The translations under genes and the position numbers were made by a program. Below, one piece after another: positions 7,748-16,645 of a stretch of 46,686 nt of DNA (positions are counted from its first letter, which is position 1; every line of letters starts with the position of its first letter). The notes beneath the pieces are model-generated. The model was not told where the DNA came from. It did not search any database and saw only the letters and a list, made by a program, of their open reading frames with translations. Source of the stretch: UBA1268 sp002694955 (GTDB lineage Bacteria > Planctomycetota > Planctomycetia > Pirellulales > UBA1268); the NCBI GenBank assembly GCA_028066355.1, contig JALCBP010000016.1, positions 1-46,686 on the forward strand. The letters are read 5' to 3'.

Positions 7748-10471
7748 TTATTCATCCGTCTCTTCTTCTTCCTCTTCATACTCCTCTTCTTCATCCTCGT
7801 CTTCGTAGACGTACTCGTATTCTTCATCATCTTCTTCGAGGTCGTCGTCATCATTGTCGCTATGTTCATCAGCGTCGTCTTGCTCTTCCATTTCAGAGAC
7901 TAAAGTTGCCTCGTCATCTTCGTCCGCGTCATCAGCGTATGACTCCTCGCCTACAGTGTCCTCGGCGTGTGGATTTATCTTGAGCCTTCGTGGTGGTGGG
8001 TCAGGTGGTACCGGCTCTTCACCTTGTGACGCCGACCATTCCTCCATCGTCATGAGCACTTCACGGGCCTGACTACCCGCATATTGGCCTACAATCCCGT
8101 CTTCGGCCATGAAGTCGATCATGCGCGCACCACGACCATATCCAACGCCGAGCGCCCGCTGCAGCAAAGAGACACTACCGCGACCCTCTCGGATAACAAC
8201 TTCTACAGCAGCTTCGTACAATTCGTCGCGGTCTTTTGCGGGTGAGCCTTTCGCAGGTGTGTCACCAGACGCAGCCGGTTGTAAATTGACAAGTTCCTTA
8301 GCATATTGGGGTTCATTTGTCCCAACGGTAGCCATGACCCGGCCGATTTCATCATCACTTACAAAGGTCCCCTGCCCGCGTAGGGTGAGACTTGTTCCGG
8401 GTGAAAGGAATAACATATCACCGTTACCAAGTAGACGTTCTGCCCCGCACTCATCAAGTACGACACGACTATCTGTGCGACTCGCAACCTGGAACGCAAT
8501 TCTCGCAGGCAAATTACTTTTAATAAGCCCCGTAATGACATCAACAGTAGGTTTCTGTGTGGCGAGAATGAGATGAATACCTACAGCGCGACTTTTCTGC
8601 GCTAGCCGGATGATGTACTGTTCAATTTCTTTTCCGGCAGTCATCATCATGTCAGCGATCTCATCGGCAATCATGACGATGTAGGGCATAGTTGTTGGAA
8701 TAGAGTTTGCCTCCTCCTCGCTTTCCGGCTGTATGCGTTTCAAAAGTTCATCTCTGCCAAGGGAATTGTACTGGCTTAAATGACGAACTCCTGCACGAGC
8801 AAGAAGGGTGTACCGTTGTTCCATTTTGTCAACAGCCCAGGCGAGGATCGCCTCTGCCTTTTTCATGTCAGTTACGACAGGATGCATCAAGTGTGGCAGT
8901 GACTTATAAGGTGTTAGCTCAACCATCTTCGGGTCTATCATGAGCATGCGAACCTCATCGGGACGTCTTGTCATGAGCATGGAAACAATGATTGAATTGA
9001 GGCATACACTCTTACCTGTCCCTGTTCGACCGGCAATGAGAAGATGAGGCATTGTTGCAAGATCGACTGCCATGGGATTGCCGGCGACATCTTTGCCAAG
9101 ATAAATAGGGATCTTCATGCTACGCGTTTTCGCATGTGTTTCCTCCATGACTTCACGTAGTCTTACCATCTGGCGATCCGTATTCGGCACTTCCACACCG
9201 ACAGAGTTTTTACCTGGGATTGGTGCGACAATACGAACACTCGGCACACGCAAGGCGATTGCAAGGTCATCAGCAAGGTTTGTTATCTTTGCGAGACGCA
9301 AGCCGGCCTCCAGCTCAATCTCGTACTGCGAAATAACTGGGCCAGTTTCAACCTCAACAACTCGGACCTTAAAACCGAAGTTGGCAAATGTCTTCTCTAG
9401 AATTTTCGCACGTTTGCGAACTTCAGCCTCCTGTTCATCGAGTTCCAAATGGTCCGGAGGCAGGAGAAGGTCGAGAGACGGCAGTTCGTAGTTACCTTCT
9501 GGATCTGGTGAAATATCAAGTTCTAGTTGTCGGGTCGGCCGAGTTTGTCGGTTCTTAATAGGAACCATTGCTGTAACAGGTTCGGTTAATTCTTGTTCTT
9601 CTCCTTCGTCGTCTTCGTATTCCTCCTCTTCGTACTCTTCCTCATCTACTTCTTCGATTTGTTTTTTTCCGCGCACACGAATGGCAAGTTCTTCGTGTTC
9701 ATCTTCATCAGGATCAGAGCAGGTACTTCCACCTCTTCGTCGTTTCTGCCACCATGCAAGGTCTTCCGCCTCTTCCGTGGCATCATGTTCAAGTGTTCCT
9801 GTACCTGAAAATAACGATTGAATAAGACTGATACTTCTGTCACCAAGTCGAGTGAGCATTACAACAAGGAAACCACCACATCTGAACATGAATTTGTCAG
9901 CGACAAGATATAGGCCCAACCCAAGAACGGTCGCTGCTGCAATCGCGGCACCAGTATTTGCGACATAACGCGTTGCAAGATCCGCAAAAAGTGTGCCACC
10001 GAGTCCACCGGGCCCCCATATGGGACGAGGGATGAAGGAAGGCAGGAAAAGTGTGCAAAGAGTAGCAAGGCCCGTAATGGACAGCACTGCCCCCGTTGCC
10101 CGCCATGGCAAATCCGTATAACGTTGCCCGCGTAAAAGACCGACGGCAAATCCGCCAAGAAGGACCACTCCAAGCCAACCAGCGACGCCAGTGGATTGAA
10201 AAATTAAAGCGGCGATCGTACTGCCGAGATGTCCACACAAATTGACCGGCTCGAGACGAGGTGGAAATCCCCTACTGGCGGGCGGATCCGCTGGATCAAA
10301 ACTGACTAGTGCCATCGAAACAAAGACAACAACAGGTAAGAGAACCATGGCGACAATCTGTCGCAGTCGGCTGGCACCAACGTGTTGCGGAATGTCGGGG
10401 TCAATAATGTAGTCACCGTTTGCAAGGCGTTGGGCTACACCACCACCAATTTGCTGGTTGGCACTTGCCAT
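7748..10471 (-). CDS. ftsK: DNA translocase FtsK
   Basis: Septum-anchored, ATP-driven DNA pump that clears and aligns chromosome termini at division. The 907-residue protein has an N-terminal region with about four membrane segments (about 35-205) and a very acidic linker (about 225-300). The FtsK alpha/beta motor follows, with Walker A GRTGTGKS (481-488) and Walker B in VMIADEIADMM (about 599-609). A gamma winged helix for KOPS-like DNA recognition lies around 748-810 (RGSVSLLQRALGVGYGRGARM). Unusually the gamma domain is not the end: about 70 more residues (837-907) are almost all Asp, Glu and Tyr. Walker A has Thr where most FtsK proteins have Ala or Ser, which should be tolerated. Confidence 0.96.
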   Translation of the reverse strand: MASANQQIGGGVAQRLANGDYIIDPDIPQHVGASRLRQIVAMVLLPVVVFVSMALVSFDPADPPASRGFPPRLEPVNLCGHLGSTIAALIFQSTGVAGWLGVVLLGGFAVGLLRGQRYTDLPWRATGAVLSITGLATLCTLFLPSFIPRPIWGPGGLGGTLFADLATRYVANTGAAIAAATVLGLGLYLVADKFMFRCGGFLVVMLTRLGDRSISLIQSLFSGTGTLEHDATEEAEDLAWWQKRRRGGSTCSDPDEDEHEELAIRVRGKKQIEEVDEEEYEEEEYEDDEGEEQELTEPVTAMVPIKNRQTRPTRQLELDISPDPEGNYELPSLDLLLPPDHLELDEQEAEVRKRAKILEKTFANFGFKVRVVEVETGPVISQYEIELEAGLRLAKITNLADDLAIALRVPSVRIVAPIPGKNSVGVEVPNTDRQMVRLREVMEETHAKTRSMKIPIYLGKDVAGNPMAVDLATMPHLLIAGRTGTGKSVCLNSIIVSMLMTRRPDEVRMLMIDPKMVELTPYKSLPHLMHPVVTDMKKAEAILAWAVDKMEQRYTLLARAGVRHLSQYNSLGRDELLKRIQPESEEEANSIPTTMPYIVMIADEIADMMMTAGKEIEQYIIRLAQKSRAVGIHLILATQKPTVDVITGLIKSNLPARIAFQVASRTDSRVVLDECGAERLLGNGDMLFLSPGTSLTLRGQGTFVSDDEIGRVMATVGTNEPQYAKELVNLQPAASGDTPAKGSPAKDRDELYEAAVEVVIREGRGSVSLLQRALGVGYGRGARMIDFMAEDGIVGQYAGSQAREVLMTMEEWSASQGEEPVPPDPPPRRLKINPHAEDTVGEESYADDADEDDEATLVSEMEEQDDADEHSDNDDDDLEEDDEEYEYVYEDEDEEEEYEEEEEETDE

Positions 10472-10657
10472 TTGAGTATTTTCCTGTGTAGATAAAGACT
10501 TCTTCTCTCAACTCTACCCGCCGTATAAATTGCAGGTCGCCCGATCGGCCGCTTTGAAGACGAAACAGAGGCAACGATTGCAACGGCTATGCCGTGTGCG
10601 TAAACCCTGTGCCTGCAGTCAATAGATTGGTATCAATCCCACCCGGTTAAAAACGTT

Positions 10658-11602
10658 GTGAATACTCTTCTGTTTGGCATTCTTGCTGGTCTTGCAGCAG
10701 CTTTTTTCAGTTCTGTGTCATATTTGGTCTCCCGTCATCATGGCACCCGGGAGAAGCAGGCCAGCCGACGCATGTTAATTTTTGCCCATGTCATTATGGG
10801 TGTATTTTCCGCGTCTGCCGCTCTATCTATTTATTCATTAGAAATTTTTTCTCCGAGGATGTGGACATGGGATATCTGGTTCCCATGCGTCATATCAACC
10901 GCAACCTATTTTTTTGGCACGTCGGCTGTATTTAACGTTCTAAGAAAAACGGATGCGTCTCAACTTTCACCATTATTAGGCCTGAAGATTATCGCATTAG
11001 CCCTAATTGTCTCCTTGGTATTTGGGCAGACACTTTCTGTCGCTCAGTGGTTTGCAGTAACCCTATGTGCGGTTGCAGCAATTCTTCTACAGCAGGGGGG
11101 CAGTGGCCTGCCATTTCAATCACTGATGCTCCTCTCGTGTGGATGTATTTGCTTTGCGATTGCCGATCTTGGCATTGTCGAGATGATCGATGCAATGCAG
11201 AACGTTATGCACCTGAGTCGCTTTTCCGTGGGTTGTCTGGCACTCCTTGTTACATACGTATTCATCGGACTCCTTGTTATGCCGTTTGCCATGCTTGAGT
11301 ACGCAAGAGATCAACAACCGACGCTTCGTGACTGGCGGGCTGCTGTTGAATACTCAACAGCCTGGCTCCTTGCAATGTTTAGCCTTTACGCGTGCATTGG
11401 TTCTGTTGGAGTCATCCTGAGCACCATACTGCAATCAACTCGTGGTATCGTGTCTGTAATTCTTGGAGTTGTACTTTCGGGCCAGGGGTGGCATCAGCTC
11501 GAGAGCAACATTGAACAAACTGTTTTTGTGAGACGCTTTCTTGCTGCGTTATGCATGACTACCGCAATCGGGCTATACGTAATTGGCAATCATTCCCTTT
11601 AA
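10658..11602 (+). CDS. EamA/DMT-like ten-TM membrane protein
   Basis: A 314-residue integral membrane protein with about nine to ten hydrophobic segments arranged as two halves. It resembles EamA-type drug/metabolite transporters: the first half holds SVSYLVSRHHG and TSAVFNVLRKTDASQLSPL, the latter like the typical LxxxxASxxSPL turn. The substrate cannot be predicted. The start is GTG at 10658; an upstream ATG is not available in frame. The 185-bp spacer to ftsK, which is divergent, must hold promoters for both genes, but I see no clear -35/-10 pair. The next gene starts about 120 bp downstream. Confidence 0.7.
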   Translation: MNTLLFGILAGLAAAFFSSVSYLVSRHHGTREKQASRRMLIFAHVIMGVFSASAALSIYSLEIFSPRMWTWDIWFPCVISTATYFFGTSAVFNVLRKTDASQLSPLLGLKIIALALIVSLVFGQTLSVAQWFAVTLCAVAAILLQQGGSGLPFQSLMLLSCGCICFAIADLGIVEMIDAMQNVMHLSRFSVGCLALLVTYVFIGLLVMPFAMLEYARDQQPTLRDWRAAVEYSTAWLLAMFSLYACIGSVGVILSTILQSTRGIVSVILGVVLSGQGWHQLESNIEQTVFVRRFLAALCMTTAIGLYVIGNHSL

Positions 11603-11721
11603 CGACACTGTGAAATTATTTTTGTTTTTTGTTTACAATACGCAATAATGCCAACAAGTGGGGCTTGAACCAAACCCTTGTATTTGATTACTGCTTGAAT
11701 CATGAGACAGGCATAATACGT

Positions 11722-12744
11722 ATGACCAACGATAACACAGTCGTATTTATGCGACCAAAGCCTGTTTTAACAGAGAGTTCCCGACGGATGGGCTTCACAC
11801 TGATCGAACTTTTAGTGGTAATAGCTATCATTGGTGTTCTCGTCGGCCTGCTCCTTCCTGCGGTCCAGTCGGCACGTGAAAGTGGCAGAAGAATTGCTTG
11901 TGTCAATAACCTTCACCAGATTGGTGTCGCCCTTCATGTGTACGAAAATGCCCGTGGAGAGTTCCCAGTTGGGTGGCAACCCGGGGGTTCACGGAAAGCT
12001 GAATGGGGCTGGCCAGTGCAAATTCTCCCGATGCTCGAACAATCTGTTCTGTATGATTCACTGAGAGTATCCAGTACTACACTTCGGGATGCCATTGGCG
12101 ATTCGGGAACCAGACCCCTTCTCAGTAGTTCAATTGGGCTTTTTCGTTGCCCAAGTGACCTGACTCCACCAACACTGCCAGGAGGGAATAACAATGGCCC
12201 CCAATACAATCGTCTCTTTGACTGCGACAACTGCCCAAGCGATTTTGAACCGGGAACTTCCAACTATGTTGGCAATGGTGGACTCAATGATCCAATGCCA
12301 GTAATCGGGTCGAACGGAAATGGGATTTTTTGGTCAGAGACACCGGTGCGATTAGCAGATATCAGCGACGGTTTGACGAAAACATTTGCAGTTGGTGAAA
12401 GGCACGATCGATGCCGGGCAGCAACTTGGATTGGCGTACGAAATCCTCCAGGCCCTGACATGTGGGGTAGTTACTGGGTGCGGGCACGGGTAAGCATAAA
12501 ACTCAACGATCCGCGTCCAATAAAACCTACTAATTCTTGTACCGAAGGGTTCAGCAGTGCACACCCGGGCGGTGGAAACTTTCTCTATTGTGACGGGAGT
12601 GTTCAGTCGCTGAATGATGATATCTCATTTTCAAATGATGGTGTCACGTTCAACAATAACAACCCCACATATGTTGCATCACAACTTGGTGTATTTCAGC
12701 GGTTAGGCATACGGAATGACGGTGTCGCCACTACTACACCGTAA
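11722..12744 (+). CDS. DUF1559 prepilin-like secreted protein
   Basis: Planctomycete-type pseudopilin of unknown role, anchored by a type IV prepilin helix and exposed outside the inner membrane. With the ATG at 11722 it has 340 residues. The cleavage/methylation motif is G24-FTLIELLVVIAIIG followed by the usual hydrophobic helix to LLPAVQSARESGRR. The C-terminus has the DUF1559 signature HPGGGNFLYCDGSV. An in-frame TTG at 11629 would add 31 residues that look unrelated, so I prefer 11722. The family is heavily amplified in planctomycetes and often sits beside a small carboxypeptidase-regulatory-like protein, as here. The next gene starts 31 bp later, so cotranscription is likely. Confidence 0.92.
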   Translation: MTNDNTVVFMRPKPVLTESSRRMGFTLIELLVVIAIIGVLVGLLLPAVQSARESGRRIACVNNLHQIGVALHVYENARGEFPVGWQPGGSRKAEWGWPVQILPMLEQSVLYDSLRVSSTTLRDAIGDSGTRPLLSSSIGLFRCPSDLTPPTLPGGNNNGPQYNRLFDCDNCPSDFEPGTSNYVGNGGLNDPMPVIGSNGNGIFWSETPVRLADISDGLTKTFAVGERHDRCRAATWIGVRNPPGPDMWGSYWVRARVSIKLNDPRPIKPTNSCTEGFSSAHPGGGNFLYCDGSVQSLNDDISFSNDGVTFNNNNPTYVASQLGVFQRLGIRNDGVATTTP

Positions 12745-12775
12745 GAGTTTCTAAGGTATCAAAGGAAAGTATGCT

Positions 12776-13294
12776 GTGGCCGCTGATTTGGCAGAACTTG
12801 TTGCAATCGTTCAGGCGATAGGAGAAGAGTTATATAAACGTACTACTAAAAGGCTGGAGGGCCGCCCTCAACTGAAGCTTGTGATCGCTGTTCTTGGCAT
12901 TAGTATTTGCCTGCTCATTGCGGGGAGAACCGCTGTCTGGATTTTTTCAACACCGACAGGTACATCGTTGGGACGAGTTTCTGGAACGGTTTTTCTCGAT
13001 GGTGAGCCCGTATCAGGTGCGACCGTTGAATTCACGCCACATCAGGGGTCAACCGCCTACGGTATAACAAACAGCAAAGGGTACTACACGCTTCAATATC
13101 TTCCAGATTGCCCTGGCGCGGTCACCGGCCAGAATACAGTAAGGATCACGACATACGATTGGCGAACGACCAAGGAGGGAAATAAAATCGAGATACCAGA
13201 GAAACTGCCTGAACGATACAACCGCCAGTCCACATTAATGGCGGATGTGACATCGGGGTCACAAACGCTGGATTGGAAACTGACGTCTCACTAA
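12776..13294 (+). CDS. One-TM protein with carboxypeptidase-regulatory-like beta domain
   Basis: A 172-residue protein. The N-terminal about 40 residues are cytoplasmic and basic. One membrane helix follows (about 42-62, LVIAVLGISICLLIAGRTAVWIF region). The rest is an extracytoplasmic transthyretin/carboxypeptidase-regulatory-like beta sandwich (about 70-172), recognised from GRVSGTVFLDGEPVSGATVEF and TNSKGYYTLQYL. Such domains commonly follow DUF1559 genes in planctomycetes, usually on a lipoprotein; here a membrane helix replaces the lipobox. The start is GTG at 12776, because the ATG five bases upstream is out of frame and soon hits a stop. The function is unknown; partnership with the DUF1559 protein is an inference from position. 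Confidence 0.75.
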   Translation: MAADLAELVAIVQAIGEELYKRTTKRLEGRPQLKLVIAVLGISICLLIAGRTAVWIFSTPTGTSLGRVSGTVFLDGEPVSGATVEFTPHQGSTAYGITNSKGYYTLQYLPDCPGAVTGQNTVRITTYDWRTTKEGNKIEIPEKLPERYNRQSTLMADVTSGSQTLDWKLTSH

Positions 13295-13356
13295 ATGAAA
13301 ATGAAAGTCATTCACCGCGGATTCTTATCCTGACACGCCTCTTCAGGCCCAAGTTA

Positions 13357-14457
13357 ATGAAAACCATATTTGCATCCGTGCGAACTGAAAAAGGGCTACT
13401 GGTAGGAATTTCTACGGTCACTCTCTGGTTACTCTATGGACCGACGTGGCTCTCAGATTTGTCTCAGCCAGTCTGGGCGGGCTTCTGTTTTCTGTGGCTG
13501 TTTCTTTCCATATTATGGTTGTCATTCGGCGTGGTCCGTCATGCTGATGCATTAGCCATCCGACTTGGCGAGCCATACGGCACGATAGTGCTCACGCTTG
13601 CTGTAATTGGCATCGAAGTGGCGATGATTGCAGCGGTCAGTCTGACAGGAAAGGCACATCCTGGCCTTGCACGAGATACGATGTTTTCCGTCGTAATGAT
13701 TGTTCTAACTGGCATGCTGGGTGGCACACTGTTGGCTGGTGGGATCCGTCACCACCGACAGGAATACAACCTTTCCGGGGCGAACGCATATCTCGGCGTT
13801 CTGGTACCACTTGCGGTTCTTACACTGATTGTCCCCCGTTTTACTCAGTCGGCTCCAGGCGGTAACGTCTCTCCACTGCAGGCGGCTTTCCTGCTCGTAA
13901 CATCCGCCGGGCTCTATATTATCTTCCTGCTTGTACAAACAGGAAGCCAAGCTACATATTTTCTTTCGCCAACGATTAGTACGCAGCAACATGAAGAACC
14001 GCCATACACCACTTTCACACATGCAGCACTTCTCGTCTTGAGCATGATTCCTGTGGTGTTTCTTGCCAAAAATCTCGGAAAGCTAGTCGATCATGGTATT
14101 CACACACTCAATGCACCGCCGGCACTTGGTGGATTTCTTGTGGCTATTCTTGTTCTGTCACCAGAGGGGCTTAGTGCCTTGCGCGCTGCTCTCAGTAACA
14201 GACTTCAGAGGACAATCAATATTCTGCTCGGCTCAGCGACAAGTACTATTGGCATGACGGTTCCAGTTGTGTTGGCCATAGGATTCTTCTCGGGACGTAC
14301 CCTTGAACTTGGTCTTGAGCCAACGGATATTGCTATGCTTACGCTCACGCTCCTAACAAGCGTCATAACACTAGGTACCGGAAAAACAACGCTTTTACAG
14401 GGTGTTGTTCACCTGATTCTATTCGCTGCCTACGTCATGCTGATTTTTGATGGGTAA
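13357..14457 (+). CDS. chaA: Calcium/cation:proton antiporter, ChaA-like
   Basis: Inner-membrane antiporter of the CaCA superfamily that exchanges Ca2+ (or Na+/K+) for protons. Using the ATG at 13357 it has 366 residues and about 11 hydrophobic segments in two homologous halves. The first alpha repeat is recognisable from LTLAVIGIEVAMIAAV with GANAYLGVLVPLAVLTL. The second is recognisable from APPALGGFLVAILVLSPEGLSAL, with the conserved Glu of PEG, and ATSTIGMTVPVVLAIG. A TTG at 13273 would extend it 28 residues into the preceding gene, but that stretch is polar and not needed. The gene follows the beta-domain gene by 62 bp and is probably the last of this plus-strand run. Confidence 0.88.
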   Translation: MKTIFASVRTEKGLLVGISTVTLWLLYGPTWLSDLSQPVWAGFCFLWLFLSILWLSFGVVRHADALAIRLGEPYGTIVLTLAVIGIEVAMIAAVSLTGKAHPGLARDTMFSVVMIVLTGMLGGTLLAGGIRHHRQEYNLSGANAYLGVLVPLAVLTLIVPRFTQSAPGGNVSPLQAAFLLVTSAGLYIIFLLVQTGSQATYFLSPTISTQQHEEPPYTTFTHAALLVLSMIPVVFLAKNLGKLVDHGIHTLNAPPALGGFLVAILVLSPEGLSALRAALSNRLQRTINILLGSATSTIGMTVPVVLAIGFFSGRTLELGLEPTDIAMLTLTLLTSVITLGTGKTTLLQGVVHLILFAAYVMLIFDG

Positions 14458-14460
14458 CGT

Positions 14461-14486
14461 CCACGACTCATCTGAGGTGGCTTTTC
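14461..14486 (+). terminator. Possible intrinsic terminator after chaA
   Basis: Just after the chaA stop, CCAC plus CTC (14461-14469, with a two-base bulge) can pair with GAG plus GTGG (14474-14480), and CTTTTCT follows at 14481. The stem is short and bulged, so this is a weak candidate. Its position between the convergent chaA and deoC genes is right for a terminator. Confidence 0.4.
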
Positions 14487-14518
14487 TGGCTTAGTCAATG
14501 CACCTTGAGTGAAGGTTC

Positions 14519-15202
14519 TCAGACCTTGTCTGGTGCACCTGACAAGATTGCCAACGGATCACCAACACCAATTCGCGTGCAGCCCATCTCCAAGTAGCTG
14601 AGACATTCATCCCAGGTTCGAATTCCACCGCTCGCCTTTACACCAAGCCGTCCATCAACTGTTTCAAGCATAATGCGGACAGCCTCTGGCGTTGCACCCT
14701 GTGAAGAGAAACCGGTTGAGGTCTTCACAAATGCTGCCCCGGCCGATTCTGCAATCTGGCAGGCCTGCACGATCTCTGCCTCGTTTAGGCAACTGGTTTC
14801 GAGGATGACTTTGACCAATGCATCCGCCTGCTGTGATTCATGTACGACCGCAACAATGTCGTCGTATACGGTGTTGTAATCACCGTTGAGCAATGCAGGC
14901 AGCGCAAGAACCATGTCAAGTTCTCTCGCCCCATTTTCCAACGCAATCCTTGCTTCATGTGCTTTGACGACAGTCGTGTGAGTTCCATGGGGAAATCCTA
15001 CTACACTACCAACAACTGTCTTCTGTTGGTTTAACAACCGGACTGCGTGACGAACATCTATTGGCCGAACACAAAGACATCCAATAGATAGTTCGCCACA
15101 CAAAGAAACTGCAGACTCAAGATCGTGTGTCGTTTGGTCTGGCTTCAAAATGGCAAAATCCATTACTGCCGCAACGGTTGCTTTGCTGAACTGATGGACC
15201 AT
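14519..15202 (-). CDS. deoC: Deoxyribose-phosphate aldolase
   Basis: Class I aldolase that splits 2-deoxyribose 5-phosphate into glyceraldehyde 3-phosphate and acetaldehyde, for deoxynucleoside salvage in the cytoplasm. The 227 residues match family length. The Schiff-base lysine is K160 in FVKTSTGF, the second active-site lysine is K189 in GVKASGGIR, and the catalytic Asp is D96 in ARELDMVL. The ATG at 15202 has a G-rich stretch upstream. It is the last gene of a tight minus-strand run (15 bp from the VanZ-like gene). No other deo genes are nearby, so the operon partners do not explain its role. Confidence 0.95.
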   Translation of the reverse strand: MVHQFSKATVAAVMDFAILKPDQTTHDLESAVSLCGELSIGCLCVRPIDVRHAVRLLNQQKTVVGSVVGFPHGTHTTVVKAHEARIALENGARELDMVLALPALLNGDYNTVYDDIVAVVHESQQADALVKVILETSCLNEAEIVQACQIAESAGAAFVKTSTGFSSQGATPEAVRIMLETVDGRLGVKASGGIRTWDECLSYLEMGCTRIGVGDPLAILSGAPDKV

Positions 15203-15217
15203 AGTGTTACCCCTGGT

Positions 15218-15655
15218 TCAAATGTCTTTCTTTTTACGAGAACGCACAAACAGATATACCGCACAAACCCCAAGAACGATGCCTGCACAATCGGCTAGCC
15301 AGTCAAAAAATTCTGCCTGCCTGTGAAACATCGGCTGGGTGATTTCATCAGCCGCTCCGAATGCCGCCAATGCGATAATCAGAACCAAGACGAATGGAGG
15401 TTGTAGGCGGTTCGTAAAATAGAGAATACCCATTGCAAGGACTGTTTGACATGCGTAGGCCAAAAGGTGTAACCATTTATCCACACCTGGACCTCGTACG
15501 AGCGTATGCACCTGCGGAAGGTGGGTCGCCACCACAAGAAACACACTGTAGGCAATAAATCCAATAAGGAATACAGCCGCAGAGATGCGCTCCCGTCGGT
15601 ATTTGGAAGAATCATCTACCAAGGGGTCAGCCTCTTTGTTCGTAGCGTGGTGCAA
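15218..15655 (-). CDS. VanZ-like membrane protein
   Basis: A 145-residue membrane protein with four hydrophobic segments and the VanZ-family charged motifs: VDKWLHLLAY (about residues 58-67) and GAADEITQPMFHRQAEFFDWLAD (DExxQ and the RxxxxxDxxAD-type element). VanZ-like proteins are common in bacteria and mostly of unknown function; one member raises teicoplanin resistance, but that should not be carried over here. The only in-frame starts are TTG at 15655 and a TTG ten codons later; there is no usable ATG or GTG before the first membrane segment. It lies between truB (48 bp) and deoC (15 bp) on the same strand. Confidence 0.85.
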   Translation of the reverse strand: MHHATNKEADPLVDDSSKYRRERISAAVFLIGFIAYSVFLVVATHLPQVHTLVRGPGVDKWLHLLAYACQTVLAMGILYFTNRLQPPFVLVLIIALAAFGAADEITQPMFHRQAEFFDWLADCAGIVLGVCAVYLFVRSRKKKDI

Positions 15656-15703
15656 CCGTGGAATGAACGTTTAAAATCATTGGGCGGGATCACGTTCACA
15701 TGC

Positions 15704-16645
15704 TCATATTTTGTGGTTGTTGGCCTGCACGTTCTCAGGTTGTGGACTTGTATCAATAAAGTTCGGCCGAAGCCGCCATCCGCCTTGAGGTAGGGCCCTT
15801 AAAATACCAACCAGGACACCATCTTCGTCAATCGCGGCGACAGCATCACCTATCATGCCCGCTCGTGCAGTGAGGTGTCCCCCGCGTGCTGCTTGTGTGA
15901 TTTCATGCGTCGCCAGTGTTCGCTTAGTCAAGTGAGGAAGAGCCGAAACAGGTGGTTTCATTGCTGAGTAAAGCGATTCTAGAGCTGAAGTATCCGATGA
16001 AATAGCGTTGAGCGGTAGTGCTTCTTCAAGAAAATACGGACCAACTGCGGTCCGGACAAGTGTCTCCATCACAGCATGCGTTCCGACGCTAGTAGCGAGA
16101 TCTCTTCCAACGGCACGTACAAATGTTCCACTTGAGCAGACAAGTGATAAGTCAAGCTTTGGCCATTCGTATCTTGTTATCTCTAGTTGATGAATCTGAA
16201 CTTTCTTTGGTTGTAACCGAACCTGTCTCCCTAGCCGAGCTAGTTTGTATGCCCGTTTGCCGGCGACTTTCTTTGCCGAGTAAGCACAAGGCATCTGCAT
16301 AATTGTGCCGCGTTGGGCTTGCAAGGCTCCCTCAATTTGTGTGATGGAGGGGCGGTGGGGGTCACTCTCGAGGCTAATTTCCGTCTCAAAATCATCTGAA
16401 GGGCTCGAACGACCTAAGAGAAATGATACGGAATATGATTTCGTCTGTTGATGTATAAAATCCACAAGCTTTCTTGCGTGACCTACGCAGACGATTACAA
16501 CGCCACTCGCCAGTGGATCAAGCGTGCCCGCGTGCCCAACAGCTTTTGTTGAGAGGGCACGTGACACCTTATCAACCACCCGCCTTGACGTCACTCCAGG
16601 AGGTTTGTCAACGGCGATGACACCATGTATTTCACTTCTACTCAT
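15704..16645 (-). CDS. truB: tRNA pseudouridine(55) synthase TruB
   Basis: Converts U55 to pseudouridine in the T-loop of tRNAs. The 313-residue protein opens with GVIAVDKPPGVTS (residues 8-20) and has the catalytic aspartate D43 in HAGTLDPLASGV. The C-terminal part is a PUA-like extension carrying ITQAARGGHLT. Its ATG overlaps the stop of the MmgE/PrpD-like gene by one base (TAATG), so translation is probably coupled. In many bacteria truB sits in the nusA-infB-rbfA operon; here it does not, as is common in planctomycetes with scattered operons. Confidence 0.96.
   Translation of the reverse strand: MSRSEIHGVIAVDKPPGVTSRRVVDKVSRALSTKAVGHAGTLDPLASGVVIVCVGHARKLVDFIHQQTKSYSVSFLLGRSSPSDDFETEISLESDPHRPSITQIEGALQAQRGTIMQMPCAYSAKKVAGKRAYKLARLGRQVRLQPKKVQIHQLEITRYEWPKLDLSLVCSSGTFVRAVGRDLATSVGTHAVMETLVRTAVGPYFLEEALPLNAISSDTSALESLYSAMKPPVSALPHLTKRTLATHEITQAARGGHLTARAGMIGDAVAAIDEDGVLVGILRALPQGGWRLRPNFIDTSPQPENVQANNHKI

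Noticed and set aside
7675..7983. Plus-strand ORF rich in Leu, His and Arg over the ftsK 3' end
   Set aside because: It is antisense to the acidic FtsK tail, whose GAA/GAG/GAT repeats keep the opposite strand open.
15478..15486. A TTATCCACA match to a DnaA box
   Set aside because: A single copy inside the VanZ-like coding sequence (encoding part of GVDKW); no cluster and no AT-rich unwinding element, so not an origin.
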